Assembly: GCA_933207985.1 (NCBI GenBank)
Contig: OW240912.1
Location: 366,789,165-366,853,164 of the forward strand
From: Pelobates cultripes
Taxonomy: Eukaryota; Chordata; Amphibia; Anura; Pelobatidae
DNA length: 64,000 bases
Direction of reading: 5' to 3'
This document shows, piece after piece, positions 1 to 12,200 of the stretch. Within the stretch, counting starts at the first letter, position 1. Each line of letters starts with the position of its first letter. Under the pieces are notes generated by a model. The model had not been told where the DNA came from and made no database searches. It saw nothing but the letters and a program-made list of their open reading frames with translations. Made by a program: the position numbers and the translations under genes.

Positions 1-3000
1 CATTGGTTTGTGCTTGATTTTTTTATTTAAGGCTTGGTGCATCTGTATTGTAATAAATACAGCAGCTCTAACAAGTGAAAAATGGCATTAAATATATTGT
101 AGAATGCTAGAACAGTTTTATATTATGTATGATCATGGAAATTGTATTTACTTTAATTGTTCCACTAAATAACTCTGGGCAGGAGTAGATGATAATCTGT
201 GGTTGATTAAGAGGATGGCAGTCTGAAATTATCTGGTTCATCTTTTCATTTGCATATGTTTGTTTAATATTCCTGTACATTAACCATATAACTTCAAATG
301 TAACGGAACTTGGTATTAAATATGTCTCTGGAATAATATAATTTGCTGTGATGTCTCATTTTGAACCTGCAACTAGTTATATTTTCCCCTGGTGAGCTAA
401 TGAGACAGATGATGTTATAAGTAATGTGCAGTCATAACAACACCAATCTTATCTGACTTGCATGAAGATTCCGTATTCTCTTCTGTGGATGGCCTCATTA
501 TGTAAGACAGAAGATCATTTTATTGGTCTATCTTGGATGTACTTAACATTTCATTTCTGGCACAAACCTCTTTGAGACTGCTGGTAAAAGGCTTGAAGTT
601 TTTATTTTTTGTATTCTGAGAAAACTGAAAGGTAAACAGAAGTTTAAAACTGGAAATATAATTTATCCAAAGTCTAGACACATTCTCATTTCATAGACCA
701 ATCTCTCGGTTAGGATTTCAAGGTGCGTTACTGGCAAATTTCTGTTTAAAAGTGTCTTGTTTAAAAAAAAAAAAAAAAAATTATATTCACTATACTTGGC
801 AAGCATTCCTTTTAGTGCCTACTACTTGAATTGAAGGGAGTAGCTAACTAGCAAGTATACAGTATAATGGTAAAGGCCAGTAACTAGCCCCCTGATCTTA
901 CCTGGTTTACAGGCCAGTTTGCCGATACATTGTGGTACCTATGAAATCTTTCTTTGCAGGGTTTAAATTCCAGTGGCTGTCACTCACAGAGAGCCACTAG
1001 AGGCACTTCTGAGGATATAGCAAAATAAAACACTATTTTTTTCCAGATGATCTCAGAGACCGTTTGGGGTTACTTTGTTTACAAGAAACTTAGTTGGGAG
1101 ATACTTGCTTTCACGAGGCTGAGGATATCAACTCATGTTTTTTTTTTATAATTGATCATTTTTATTTTCATATTTTGTAGACATGTAAACAGTGGTTGGG
1201 GTTACAGAATAATGAAGGGATAGGGATAATATTGCATATCAAAGTATGTAACCTGTTCCATTGTTTTATATCGATTTTTCATTATTAATGGTTAACAGTG
1301 CCATTATTTTCTGTGGTTGGTCTCATGGCTTTACTTATACAACATATCCGAGAAGGTTAGACATGGGGTAACTTATTTACACACATTAACTTACATAAAC
1401 ATATTTACAGCCTATGGTTCTTTTTGTGCTGTATTGTGAATGGCTTTTGGTGTCTCCTCTGGGTGGGCTATCAGTTGGGTCTATATTGGGGATATGCTAC
1501 TCATCTCCTCTCTTTCGTGAATTTAGGATTCCTGAGATGATCTCAAATTAGGTCCTGACTTTGTTCCCGTTTGAGTGTGTACTTTGTACTTTTTCCACAT
1601 GTTGTGTATTTGTACGTTTGTGAGTCCCGTGTGTCCTCGAGCTGCTGCAAACCTTTCATATGCCACATTTGTGTACTCATATGTTTTTTTTAAATAATTT
1701 TAATGCAACCCTTGAACTTGCATGTTGTGGTAATTGTAAAGAAGTGGTTCTCAGTGAACAGTATTGGATTAGTTAATTTGGAGAAAGCCATGCATAGTCC
1801 ATTTGTTTTTGCAATGGTTCTCATAGATGAGCTGTTCATTGGACACAGCAATGCGATGCTCAGCAGTTCTGTATTAATTTAAACGCCTTGTGCTTCACTT
1901 CTTAGGGTATTACATTAAATGCAGGAACTTCAAATGTGAGTTAGGGATAGAAAGATTATCGTCCGATTATTAGAACCGATATTGGGAATATTTCCAATAC
2001 TTGATATTGGTCTTGTAATTTACCAATAACTTGCCTCTCCCAGTCACCGAACTCCATCTTCCACATGCTGAAACTCCATTCGAAAGCCAGTCAGGCGCCA
2101 CGTCACAACCTCACATCACCCCTCCCCGTAAGACTCCACATGTGGAGCTCAGCTGAAGGCAGGGTGTTGAGACCATGAATAATCCACTGTTATGTACTGG
2201 GCTGGCAGACAGAGTGATAGGAGTGTGACTGCTGTTAGCAATTAGATTCCTATCAGTAACAGCACTACTGATGCTGGGATCGCATTGATCCATGCATGTA
2301 CTGGCTGTCAGTAACAGAACTCTGCATGCTAGGAACTCACTGATCACAGCATGCACAGGCTGCCTGAGAGTGATAGAAGTGTGATTGCTGTCAGCATGTT
2401 TAGTTAATATCAGATTTTTGAAGAAGTTGTGTTGCTTTTTCAAAACTTTAAATGTATAAAGGCATTGGTTATCCGCAATCGTCCTGCAAGGCAATTGATA
2501 ATGGAATAATTATATAGTTCTGGAATAATTATATAGTTTGATCCCTAATGTGAGTATCTTATTAAATTATAATTTATTGGCTTTGAAACTTGAATGGATT
2601 AAACAAAGAATGCATCTGCACCATCTTGGAGCGCTCCTAGTTTGAAGGAAACGGCATAATTTCAGCCCGACTGGCTAGACGACACTACCACAAGTTCAAA
2701 TGCCTGTTATAAGGCCGCTATCAGAGATGTCCAGGTGTTGTGAGACATGCTGTTAGTTTGAAACTGGGATTTTACATTGGATAGACTAGCAAAGCGCTAG
2801 TACATCATCAGACATCTTTGCAGAGTCAGATGCTCACACTGCTATATATCATGGAGACATCCTGGGGGAGAAAAATACATTACTTCAGGTTTATCCAAAG
2901 CAAAAAGTAGTTGGCAGGGGATGGGACATAATCTGTGAAAATCGTTATGCCTTAGTGTTTGTCACTGGCAACTTGATTCAAAGTATTTTTAGAGGTTATG

Positions 3001-3425
3001 TAATAATTGAGCTGAGGAATGTGACTTAGTATATAGAATGCAGGGCCAGTGCCTCTCTTTTTTCTTCAAAATAAAGTACGAAGTCTGTCTCTATAAATCT
3101 CATATTTAAATGGACTTGAAAGGAATGTTTAAATTGATCTGTGGTCACATTAAAAATTCAAGCTACAGCTGACCTTATTTTGTGTGTGTGTTATATCGAT
3201 TAAATAGATCATTCTTACCAAAATGTGTGTATACACACACCCATACCTGCTAATTCCAAGATTCCAGTGAGCTTCTAGGATGTGTCTGACACCTCTCATT
3301 GGGTACTGGTGCTCCAATTGTTTTCTATTTTTTTCACATGAATAAACCAGAGTTGATTTTGTTACCTTGCCAGATAGCTGCGTTCATGTTTTTCAGGACG
3401 TTGCGGCTGTTCATACTGCGGAGGA
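1..3425. other. AT-rich non-coding DNA upstream of the first visible MRPS31 exon
   Basis: I recognise no exon here. If the gene model is right, this is intron 5' of the penultimate coding exon. Visible features are an A-run at about 762-780, a T-run at about 1138-1148 followed by AT-rich sequence that resembles the reversed tail of a retroposed element, and short TG/CA runs at 3181-3190 and 3225-3240. The 127-codon open frame on the - strand at 2111-2494 has no recognisable domain. Confidence 0.5.
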
Positions 3426-3429
3426 AAGA

Positions 3430-3990
3430 GCAAGTCGGCTATGACCTCACTTGGAGTATTGTACACAGTACTGGAGACCGGATCTTCAGAAGGATATTGA
3501 TACATTAGAGAGGGTTCAGAGAAGGGCTACTAAACTGGTTCATGGATTGCGGGATAAAACTTACCAGGAAAGGTTAAAGGATCTTAACATGTATAGCTTG
3601 GAGGAAAGACGAGATGGGGGGATATGATAGAAACATTAAAATACATAAAGGGAATCAACACAGTAAAGGAGGAGACTATATTTAAAAGTAGAAAAGCTAC
3701 CACAGTAAGAGGACATTGTCTTAAATTAGAGGGACAAAGGTTTAAAAATAATATCAGGAAGTATTACTTTACTGAGATGGTAGTGGATGCATGGAATAGC
3801 CTTCCAGCTGAAGTGGTGGAGGTTAACACAGTAAAGGAGTTTAAGCATGCGTGGGATAGGCATAAGGCTATCCTAACTAATATAAGGCTAGGGACTAATG
3901 AAAGTATTTCGAAAATTGGGCAGACTAGATGGGCCGAATGGTTCTTATCTGCCGTCACATTCTATGTTTCTATGTCTATGTTTCTATGAT
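3430..3990 (+). pseudogene. CR1-type LINE, 3' end fragment (5' truncated)
   Basis: The fragment encodes the C-terminal tail of a CR1 reverse transcriptase ORF2. Readable pieces include [15 protein letters not shown] (in a shifted frame), the intact frame 3624-3989 with IRKYYFTEMVVDAWNSLP, and then the CR1-type 3' UTR ending in a short TTCTATG-type tandem repeat at about 3958-3987. A frame break lies near 3620. The same sequence occurs in reverse orientation at 23964-24612 and, as a short piece, at 14905-15042. CR1 elements are usually 5' truncated and end in a short microsatellite, as seen here. It sits in MRPS31 intronic DNA just upstream of the exon at 4298. Confidence 0.9.
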
Positions 3991-4297
3991 TTTTGTTTGG
4001 CTACTTTGCCTCAAATGTGAAATTCACTTAGAATTTTTCCTTTAGTAAATAACACTTGATAGTTACGAACTATGAAAATTAAAAGCAACAGATTGAAAGC
4101 AAAGGAAGACTTTGTACTAGGATCCTAGGTTTCTGCGGTTTTTGGGCTGCCCCTATTAATATGTGTGGGTCTTATTAATTTCTTGTAAATCAACCCTTGC
4201 CTCCTGTGTGCTATTGAAATCCATGTTATTTTCAGTTTTTGTATCTGTACTTGCTTGCCCTTATGAAAGATCTGACGTTTTTACCATTCATTTTCAG

Positions 4298-4441
4298 AAT
4301 CTTGCCTTAGTTTGTGGGATCTGGAGCTAGCTAATCAGATTGCAACCACATGTGAACAACCACCACGGAATGGCTTTGAAGAGATGATTCAGTGGACAAA
4401 AGAAAGGAAACTTTGGACTTTTCCAATTGACAATGAAACAG
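4298..4441 (+). CDS. MRPS31: MRPS31 (mS31), penultimate coding exon
   Basis: The gene encodes mitochondrial ribosomal protein mS31, a metazoan-specific component of the small subunit of the mitochondrial ribosome. The exon is bounded by an acceptor (TTTTCAG ending at 4297) and a donor (G followed by GTGAGT at 4442). It reads through 47 complete codons with the peptide [19 protein letters not shown] then [20 protein letters not shown], which matches my recollection of the conserved C-terminal part of vertebrate MRPS31 (LWDLEFA..., [19 protein letters not shown]). The last base of the exon is the first base of a glycine codon completed by the next exon at 13036, so the phase is consistent. Upstream exons are outside the window or not recognised. 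No frame damage is visible, so it is probably a functional gene. Confidence 0.93.
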
Positions 4442-4693
4442 GTGAGTGAAACTGAAAGGTTTATTTGGTGCCAACAGAGGCAGTATTGATATGGGCCAAC
4501 TCTCAGACAAGTCCTATAAATCGTATGGGTTTCCTCTAGCCAAACAAGAGTAAACTCATCCCGATGGGGACACAAATGCAAAGAACCCAGAGCCTTTTGA
4601 TCTTTCAGCTGGTAAGTAGATAGCATCCTAATTTCCATCCTTACTGTGATTGTCATATTTAAGCATACCAAATTAGGGAGCTATCTACTAAAC

Positions 4694-6126
4694 CAAGCAT
4701 GTCAAACATGCGGTCCATAATGAATATTTTTGCAGCCCGTCTGACCTGGGGCCGCTTTCAGCTGTGGCTGCGACCAGCCGCAAGACAGGAAAAATATTTC
4801 CTGGTTCTTGCTCTTCCAGCCACAAGAGAGCAGAGTGGCTATGTGTCTGCTGATCAGACCAGAGCAGCCACTCCCCCTTCCCTACCACTCGCAGTGCCAG
4901 AGGAGTGTCTGGCCTGATTGAGCAGGGCTGGAGCTGGAGAGCGGACAGCTAATCGTAAGGTAGGAGAAGAGGGGCTTGGGGACAGTGTATTTATTTGAGG
5001 AAGGGGGAGCAGTGTATTTATTTGAGTAAGGGGGGAATTGTATTTATTTGAGAGAGGGAGAGGGCCACTGTATTCATTTGACGGAGGGGGCCAGTGTATT
5101 AGAGTGGTGGTGGGGGGCAGTGTGTTACATTGGGGGTGGAGCAATGTATTAATTTAAGAGAAGGAAGGGACAGTGTATTAAATTGGGGAGGGGTGGCAGT
5201 GTAATAATGGGAAGATGGGAGGAAGGGAGGAGCAGTGTATTAATTTGAGGAAGTCAGGGGGCCAGTGTATTAAACTGGGGAGGCAGTGTATTTGAAGGAA
5301 GGAGGGGGCACTGAATTTATTTGAGCAAGGTAGAGGGCCAGTGTATTTATTTATTTGAGGGAGGGGGCCAGTGTATTAGAGTGGTGGGGGGCAGTGTGTT
5401 AAATTAGGGATAGGGAGGGCAGTGTATTAAAGTGGATTGGGGGCAGTCTATTCAATTATAGTGGAGGGAGGAGGGGCAGTGTATTAGATTAACGGGCAAT
5501 GTATTAGAATGGGTGAAGGGGGCAGTGTATAACAGTGGGGGGGGAGCAATGTATTGGATTTGTGGGCAGTGTATTAGAATGGGAAGAGGGCAGTGTGTTA
5601 GACTGGGTCTGCATGGAGGCATTGAACACTCCCCATGGAGATGCTGTTTGGCCGCACAGCTTATTGCCACACATGCACGATAGCCTCCCAATGCTTTCCT
5701 TTTGAAAAGCATTGGATTGGCTGAAATCATCAAGTTTGATGATCTCAGCCAAAGTGAAGAACACACTCTTAGAACCTCAAAATAAACAGGATGATGTAAT
5801 TTGTTTTTTACAGCTGTGCTATAGCATACATTCCCCATTTCAGTCCCATTACCAAACATTTGTTAATATATCAAGGTAGTTGCACTGAAACATTGGTTAT
5901 ATGCAAATGCACGTCTCCTTAAAATAAATTAGCTCTTTTATTTACTTTGAAGCCCTACAAGTGTGAGGACGTCCAGTGTCAGTTAGGCAACTTTTTTTTA
6001 CACTGTTCTTCTCAAAATAAACCTATGTTTCTATGAAAACTGGCGTTTTTGTTTTTTTTTGCGGCCCACATAAACGTAAATCTTGTTTATTTGGGCCCGT
6101 GTTAGCCTTTGAGTTTGACATGCTTG
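4694..6126. mobile_element. hAT-type non-autonomous transposon (1.43 kb) with internal minisatellite
   Basis: The ends are a perfect 14-bp terminal inverted repeat (CAAGCATGTCAAAC at the left, its complement at the right) and are flanked by the direct repeat TACTAAAC at 4686-4693 and 6127-6134. An 8-bp duplication and short inverted ends are the hAT hallmark. No transposase frame is present; the open frames inside are accidental products of the tandem repeat. The left 250 bp is GC-rich and ends at an AAGGTAGG-like junction near 4957, where the tandem array begins. The exact target duplication suggests a moderately recent insertion. Confidence 0.88.
4975..5625 (+). repeat. Degenerate minisatellite inside the hAT element
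   Basis: There are about 18-20 imperfect units of roughly 28-40 bp built around CAGTGTATTAATTTGAGG followed by a G-rich tract (GGAGGGGG). Unit length varies and several units lack part of the motif. Frames through it on the - strand read as repeats rich in NTLP-like residues and are not genes. Confidence 0.85.
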
Positions 6127-6395
6127 TACTAAACAGCCAAAAGAGCAAAAAAAAAAAGCCATTTTCTCCATTTTGCTCTTTCACTGATTTAGTGGATAAC
6201 TCCATAATTTGCTATCATTATCAAAACAAATGGATCCAAAATGATTTGTTTTAAAGTCATAGGGATCCATTCGTTTTGTTTCATTTTTTGTTGATTTAGA
6301 AATTTGGACGCTTCTGAATTGCCAAATTCAGATGAATTTGGACAAAATACGATTTGCATCAAAATGAATTGCACGTTTACCGAGATTACCCTTGG

Positions 6396-6516
6396 GAGCA
6401 ATGTTAACACTACCTTTTCACCAAAAAGACAGTGTTTACTGTAAAAAGCCTGCAGGGACTGACTATATTCACCAGAACTAGGCTGTAGTTGTTCTGGTGA
6501 CTATAGTGTCCCTTTA
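6396..6516. mobile_element. Fragment of a TTAA-class MITE
   Basis: The right end reads ACTATAGTGTCCCTTTA, the same terminus seen in the complete copies at 28290-28873 and 48388-49898. It is preceded by a hairpin (CACCAGAAC ... GTTCTGGTG, about 6471-6500). The left part shares the ACAGTGTTTACTGTAAA motif with 28365-28410. The left end is not clear, so this is probably a truncated copy. Confidence 0.6.
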
Positions 6517-7330
6517 CGATACAGGGAGCATAAGGAAAGGAAAACCAAATGAAGAAAAAATGGCAAAGCTGCTTTCACTTTAAATTGCTATCAGTTTAAA
6601 ATACTTGTTAATCGTTTGTCTATTGTGCCTGGTGTTTAGAGTTTTAATAATTAAAAAGCCACTCTAAGCAGTATAGTCACTACAGCCCACATTAGTTGTT
6701 TTAATACCAGAAGTCCCTGCTTTAACTATATGTGTGAAGATGAACAAACCTAAGTCCCATGGCCACCTGCGGTTTGTCCTTCATATTTGGCATGCACTAA
6801 GTCACTAATTAGTGGATTTTCCAGGAATTGCATTCAAGGTCCCTTTTTTATTTTTTCATTTTTGCCAGACTATAAGAATACAAATCGTATGGTATACTAA
6901 ATTTAAAAAGCTCTTTAATTTTAAAAGCCTGCCCAAAATGAATAAACAAAACAAATATATATTCTGAATAAGGTAATAAAATATTTTTTGCAACAAAAAT
7001 GGACAGGGTAGTCAGGAGTCTTTAAATTGTCAAAAATTGTATGCACCCTATAGACACCCTTTGCAGTTTTTAGCAATTGGAGAAGGTCACAGAAATTCAG
7101 AAGAAAATTAAAAAGCAAAAAAAAAGATTGGCTTGTTTCTCCCAATATAAAATGACAATAATCATAACATTAGATCATTAGCTTTATACATTTTTTTAAA
7201 ATTTACTTTCTAACATTTTCTGTTTAGTTTTAGATAAGGCAGTCTGAAATCAGTCCAAAATAATTGAATACATGTATGGTTTGACTGTAACACAAAAGAT
7301 GAGTAGAGTCAAAATAGAGGATGCAAAATA

Positions 7331-7398
7331 AAGTGTTAAAATTATTTAAAATGTAAATGAAATAAGGTGTTAAAATTATTTAAAATGTAAATGAAATG
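7331..7398. repeat. Tandem duplication of a 33-34 bp AT-rich unit
   Basis: Two nearly identical copies of a unit containing GTGTTAAAATTATTTAAAAT lie head to tail immediately 5' of the G-run that opens the L1-like element. This may be a slippage product or related to the insertion event. Confidence 0.75.
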
Positions 7399-7539
7399 TA
7401 AAAAAAAGGGGGGGGCGTGGCCGACAACGGAGCTGAACGGTCACACATCTGTGGAGCTCTGCTTCGACCCCACATATAGAGAGTCTTAACACAGATAAAT
7501 CAGCTACAGATCCTCTCAACTTACCTGCCACCCGACAAT

Positions 7540-8504
7540 ATGGGGCGCAAACACAAAAAACAACTCCATGTGGAGCGACTTGCGGCACCCGACATTCGGA
7601 TCGCCTTCCAGAGGCCTACACAAACACGACCAGCAAAGATGGCGCCGGAACCGCAGATAGCGCTGGAGACCTCTGAGGAGTCCCAAGAAGAGAGAGACTC
7701 TCAGACCTCACTACAACCCGGGGACACCCCTCACAAGCCTGACTCAGAGGATGATTCCCCATCCACAAAGAGGGACATCAAAAGGCTGCTAACAGACCTA
7801 AGACAAGTCTGGACAGCCGACTTAAAGGAGACCAAGGCTGAAATTGGGATCCTACAGCAGAGGATACAGGAGGTAGAGACCAGAGAGAAACGCAGAGACA
7901 ATCAACTCCAAGAAACCACGCAACAACTGGACAAACTCACCGAACAGGCCCAACGCCTGCACAACACGGTGGTTTTGGCTTGAGTCCAGACACCGCCGCC
8001 ACAACATACGCATGAGGCATCCCTGAAACGGTGGGCGGAGAAGACCTACTACCTTTCATCTGGAGGCTTATCTCTTCAATGGGCCTCAGGTGCACCCCAG
8101 ACACCCCAATAATCTTAACCGCCTTCCGTGTGTGCAAATCGCCATCAGCACCTGCAGGTGCCCCCAGAGACACGATAGCCACAACCAGAGATATAGCAGC
8201 GAGAGCCACCATCATGGCCAGCTCTAGAACACTGGGGTCACTGAAATTTGAGGGATGCAAAGTGGCCTTGTACAGCGACCTCCCCTTTTCTGTCCTTGCC
8301 GCAAGGGGACGACTAGCACCGGTCGCTAAGAAACTGAGAGAGTACTTTATCCGCTACAGATGGGACACAGTGGGCTCACTGGTGGTACATCAGAGCACCG
8401 AGGCACTCACTCTGACCCCTAACGATGATCCAGAAACTCTCCTCAAAAGCCTGGGCACGACAGTCTCCAAGCACGACAAGAGAACTGAGAAACACAATAC
8501 TTAA
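7540..8504 (+). pseudogene. L1 ORF1-like protein (nucleic-acid chaperone), frame-broken
   Basis: The N-terminal part (7540-7983) starts MGRKHKKQLHVERL, has a charged linker, then a long heptad-like coiled coil at about residues 80-140 (ETKAEIGILQQRIQEVETRE). A stop ends this frame at 7981-7983. The RNA-binding region continues in shifted frame: an RRHNIRMR-type motif, IPETVGGEDL, then the 8031-8504 frame with FEGCKVALYSDLPFSVLAAR, like the RRM and C-terminal domain of L1 ORF1p. At least two indels separate the parts (near 7980 and 8012). In the L1 family this protein coats element RNA in the cytoplasm. Here it is a decayed copy. Confidence 0.78.
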
Positions 8505-8928
8505 AGGACCACTATAGTGCCAGGAAAACATACTCGTTTTCCTGGCACTATAGTGCCCTGAGGGTGCCCCCACCCTCAGGGTCCCCCTCCCGCCCGGCTC
8601 TGCAAAGGGGAAAGGGGGTAAAACTTGCCTTTTTCCAGCGCTGGGCAGAGAGCTCTCCTCCTCCGATCCTCCTCTTCTCCGCCCCGTCGGCTGAATGCGC
8701 ACACGCGGCAAGAGCTGCGAGCGCATTCAGCCGGTCACATAGGAAAGCATTCATAATGCCCTCAATGAGACAGCCACTAGAGGAAATAGGGGAAGGCTAA
8801 ACCCATTCATAAACATAGCAGTTTCTCTGAAACTGCTATGTTTATGAAAAAATGGGTTAACCCTAGCTGGACCAGACACCCAGACCACTTCATTAAGCTG
8901 AAGTGGTCTGGGTGCCTAGAGTGGTCTT
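8505..8928. mobile_element. TTAA-flanked MITE (424 bp) nested in the L1-like element
   Basis: It is flanked by TTAA at 8501-8504 and 8929-8932, with ends AGGACCACTATAG and (degenerate) CTAGAGTGGTCT. Just inside the left end is a hairpin (CCAGGAAAAC ... GTTTTCCTGG); just inside the right end a different hairpin (CAGACCACTT ... AAGTGGTCTG). The copy at 27727-28137 has the same two ends in swapped order. TTAA duplication is typical of piggyBac and Kolobok transposons. No transposase is present, so the superfamily is undecided. Confidence 0.85.
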
Positions 8929-9379
8929 TTAAGCGGACTCATTGACCGTGACCCCCAGAGGCTGGATGTCGCTGAACTTTTCACGCCACTACCGCTAATC
9001 CGCATTCACCCACTGTTGTTTTAACTGTTTAAGAGTTTATATTGATATTAGGAGTTTCCAAAATCTTAACCCACTAAACTACACCAAGCGCCTTAACACC
9101 GAACTGCCCTTACAACCATAGAACAGGGCAACAAGGACACCAAAGTTAAGCAGCCTCACTAAGCAGTGTTCTCCACATAAAAGTAGCATTATACAACCTG
9201 ATTCCACACAATGCCAGCGTACATTTGTCACTGACACTTTGATTGAGGATGTATAAGGATTATGGCTGTGTTTGTTTGCAAACCCAAAGCATTGATATTT
9301 GTTCTTGCTATAACCCATATAATGAGAATTGTATACTGTGTGTACAAAATCCAATAAAATACAAATTAAAAAAAAAAAG

Positions 9380-10530
9380 TTTATGATAAAGAGGATTTTC
9401 TCTTTTAGTCCTTTAATAATTAAATATTGCGATAAACTCCAGTGCAGTCCATGAAATTTATGTAAAATGTCAAAACTCAAAGAAATATTGAAAGTTGCTC
9501 TAAATATAAACCCATACAATTTGATTTATAAATCTATATAATGCTTTTTAAAATAAAGGCCTTTTCATGTTCCGCATGACAACAAAATAACCTTGTGTCT
9601 TTATGTAACTTTTGTGGAAGTATCAGAAGGTAAGCTGCATTGATTATGACTGATCAGGTGAGTCACAGCATCCAAGGTTGTGTGTTACTGAGTTCTCCAC
9701 ATACAAGCTGACAATATAATAATGTGTGCAGTTCTGCCGCTGCTGCAACTGTGGAGACAGAATTTTCGCAAAGAAAAGATTTGCAAGTGAACAAAATTAT
9801 AGAGGACACAATTGCCATCAGGAATGTGTGTGGCTGTTTGTTATGCTTATTTTCTGTGAGCAGCAGGAATTATTCCGTGTAGAAAGCGTGTTCTAGGCCT
9901 GCAGCCCCCATCCAATTACAAGTGTGTCCGAGGGTTCATTGTTAAATGTGCCATTCGGTACCAGAAAAGTGGAGGGAGGTAGTTCTCACTGTGCGTCTTG
10001 GTGGGAGATAACACAAACGAGCATGTAGTATGAAATTATAGTTCCTGCTAAGAGACAGTCCTTTAAATCAAATTGCAGTACAACTCATGCATAAGAAATG
10101 TTAAATAAAGGTTTATTTGTGAAAAAGGGAAAACTTTTCAAGCTAATGATCAAACTTTAAATTTGGTAATCAGTAGAGATGGAACACATACCGCCCTGGA
10201 TTCTAATGTTTGGTTGTGACATATGCCACATAGTGTGATCTGCAATTTCATATATGCACATTGAATGAGAATGTGGCACATTAAGAACAATCCTTGCATA
10301 AACCAGCACAGAATAGGTTCACCATAGGAGGGGCTTGCTCGTTTGTAATTTTTTTTCACTCTCTATTGACTGTAATTTTTGTTTACTTTCTGCTGACTTT
10401 TTTGGATGGATGTTTTGCCTGTGATATACTTTAGATAGGACACATTTGACTCTTCCGATATAGGTGGTTGTTAAAGCGCACATATAGTTTTAAGCATTAC
10501 CTGTTCTTGTAGTAGTGCATTATACACTCT
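9380..10530. other. AT-rich intronic DNA, nothing recognised
   Basis: There are no recognisable domains, terminal repeats or tandem arrays. Open frames here are short and featureless. Confidence 0.5.
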
Positions 10531-10559
10531 TTTGTCTTGAAGACCTATATTGCTAGGTG

Positions 10560-11345
10560 TGTGGCCACCCATGGGGGGGTTAGGGGGGGAAACCCCACCA
10601 CTACCCCTTCAAAACCTCCCATCCCCTCTTCTCTTATCGTTCCTGCACTCACTACACTCTTCTTAACCCTTCTTCCCCCTTCCTTTTTTTTCCCCCTCTC
10701 TCCTCTTTCCCCTCCCTTTCCCTCCTTCACACCCATCCCTTCCCTCACATGGCGAATGCTGTAGCACAAGCCAACGCTACACAAAACACACACATGGAGT
10801 CTGCCCAACAAAGGCAACAACCACATAAAAATATCTAACAGACATCAGACAGACTCTTCCTGACACACTATACATATACAAATATAGTTAGAAATCTCAA
10901 CAAGACCGCCACCTCTTACGACATGAGGCAATAAGAGGACAACTACAACCACGGTTACGAAATGCTGAGCTGCACAACGCTGACAATTATCCGAGTTGTG
11001 ATGTTATAGTCCCTAGCTACTCTTCCATCTATCTGTAACTTCTACCCAAACCATTTACTTTATTTACTCCTTAATGTCAAAGAATAACCTAGGCCATGTT
11101 GGCTTGTAGGAGCATCCAGTGTATCTATTTGTACATCACTTCAAGTGTACCCTCGATATGAACTGCTGTTTGTACTGTCTGCACCTATGTTATGAGCTGT
11201 ATTCACAAATGACACGCTGTAAATGTTAGATACTACTGTGACTGTATTTTCCCTGATATGAACCCACTTCCCTTTCTTTATTCTTCAATCTCTGATTCCA
11301 GTAAAACAATTACTAAAACTATAAAGAATTTATAAAAAAAAATAT
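10560..11345 (+). mobile_element. Probable retroposon 3' UTR (L1-like) with poly(A)
   Basis: A G/C-rich start with a long CCCTTCC-type pyrimidine tract (about 10600-10745) leads into unremarkable sequence ending in TATAAAGAATTTATAAAAAAAAA at about 11318-11342. The layout (pyrimidine-rich block, about 600 bp, terminal A-run) fits the 3' untranslated part of a 5'-truncated LINE, but no coding remnant confirms it. Confidence 0.4.
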
Positions 11346-11417
11346 GCATACATTCCTATCCAAGAATCCAAAATATGCATGAAGGCCTATATACAATCTA
11401 CTCATACATATATACAT

Positions 11418-11755
11418 ATACAGTTGTAATCAAAATGATTCAACCACCCATTGAAAATCAGGTGTTGTCTCAAGCACACCTGATGCAACTAATCAAGGGC
11501 TTTATTAGTTACACTAGGTGTGCTTGAGTTGGAACACTTTAAGTATTTGAACTGGCTAAGGGTTTGTTGAGTGTCACATTGAACTTCATGTTACAAATAT
11601 CGCGAGAAATGGTCCACAAAGTTAAGAGAAGAGATCATCGCCCTTCACAAAAAATGTACAGGATTCAAAACGAAGGCATTGAATATTCCTAGAGACATAG
11701 TTGGAGGCATAGTTTGCAAGTTCAGAGTTGAAGAAACAATAGGTTATTTCTGGTA
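11418..11755 (+). mobile_element. Tc1/mariner-type transposon, 5' fragment
   Basis: It begins TACAGTTGTAATCAAAATGA, resembling the terminal repeat of vertebrate Tc1-like elements, and continues through a leader into sequence like the start of a Tc1 transposase (a GAGAAATGGTC... region near 11600). It breaks off near 11755 without a matching right end. No open frame of useful length remains. Confidence 0.55.
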
Positions 11756-11783
11756 GAACTTTAGGTAAATATGTTTTGCTTAA

Positions 11784-11925
11784 TTATTATTATTATTGGC
11801 ATTTATATAGTGCTAGCAAATTCCGTAGCGCTTTATAATATTTTCAAAGGGGGAGATTTAACAATAAATGAGACAATTACAAAAACGTACAGGGACAATA
11901 GGTTGAAGAGGGCCCTGCTCATACA
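11784..11925 (-). mobile_element. L2-like LINE 3' tail fragment
   Basis: An ATT microsatellite is followed by TTTATATAGTGCTAGCAAATT and GCGCTTTATAAT, then AGAGGGCCCTGCTC at about 11907. The same order (ATT run, TTTATAGAGCGCC, GCGCTTTACAATG, GAGGGCCCTGCTC) occurs at 26517-26660, where it is contiguous with an L2-like reverse transcriptase tail. This is therefore the reversed 3' end of the same family. Confidence 0.75.
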
Positions 11926-12012
11926 ACCGTTAATCCCCTCCCAAACTACAGTTTTTCCCTTTTCACCTAAAATTTGTTCTAAATGTGATGTCAAAAATTG
12001 GGCTACTGTTAA

Positions 12013-12200
12013 AGGACCACTCCACACCTATCAAACATTTCAGCTTGCTGACTGCTATAAATGTGAGGAGTATTCTATCTTAATTGCACTTTGTAAAATG
12101 TACTATTTCTATGGGAAAATGTCAATTTTAGAAATCAATAAAGTAACACCTGTTTCACAGCCAGGGAGGTTCTATTCCTCCTTCCGTTGACTCCATTAAG
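12013..12200. mobile_element. Possible TTAA-class MITE, left end only
   Basis: TTAA (12009-12012) followed by AGGACCACTCCACACC resembles the TTAA MITE termini seen elsewhere in the window. I cannot place a right end, so the extent is a guess. Confidence 0.35.

Larger units (their letters stand above)
7407..9378 (+). mobile_element. L1-like element carrying ORF1 only, with nested MITE
   Basis: A G-rich 5' start (GGGGGGGCGTGGCC) is followed by a short 5' UTR, an L1 ORF1-type frame (7540-8504), and, after a nested MITE at 8505-8928, a 3' UTR-like segment that ends with AATAAA (about 9353) and an A-run (9369-9378). No endonuclease or reverse transcriptase sequence lies between ORF1 and the tail. 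This resembles the ORF1-only half-L1 type known from mammals, or an internally deleted copy. No clear target-site duplication was found. Confidence 0.7.

Noticed and set aside
1136..1700. Reversed L1 3' UTR
   Set aside because: A T-run followed by AT-rich sequence is suggestive, but there is no polyadenylation signal pair, coding remnant or second copy in the window to support it.
2111..2494. 127-codon frame on the - strand as a gene
   Set aside because: No recognisable domain, no splice or promoter context, and composition like the surrounding non-coding DNA.
10537..10826. Proline/serine-rich frame and reverse glycine/lysine-rich frame
   Set aside because: Low-complexity translation of a pyrimidine-rich tract, probably part of a retroposon 3' UTR.
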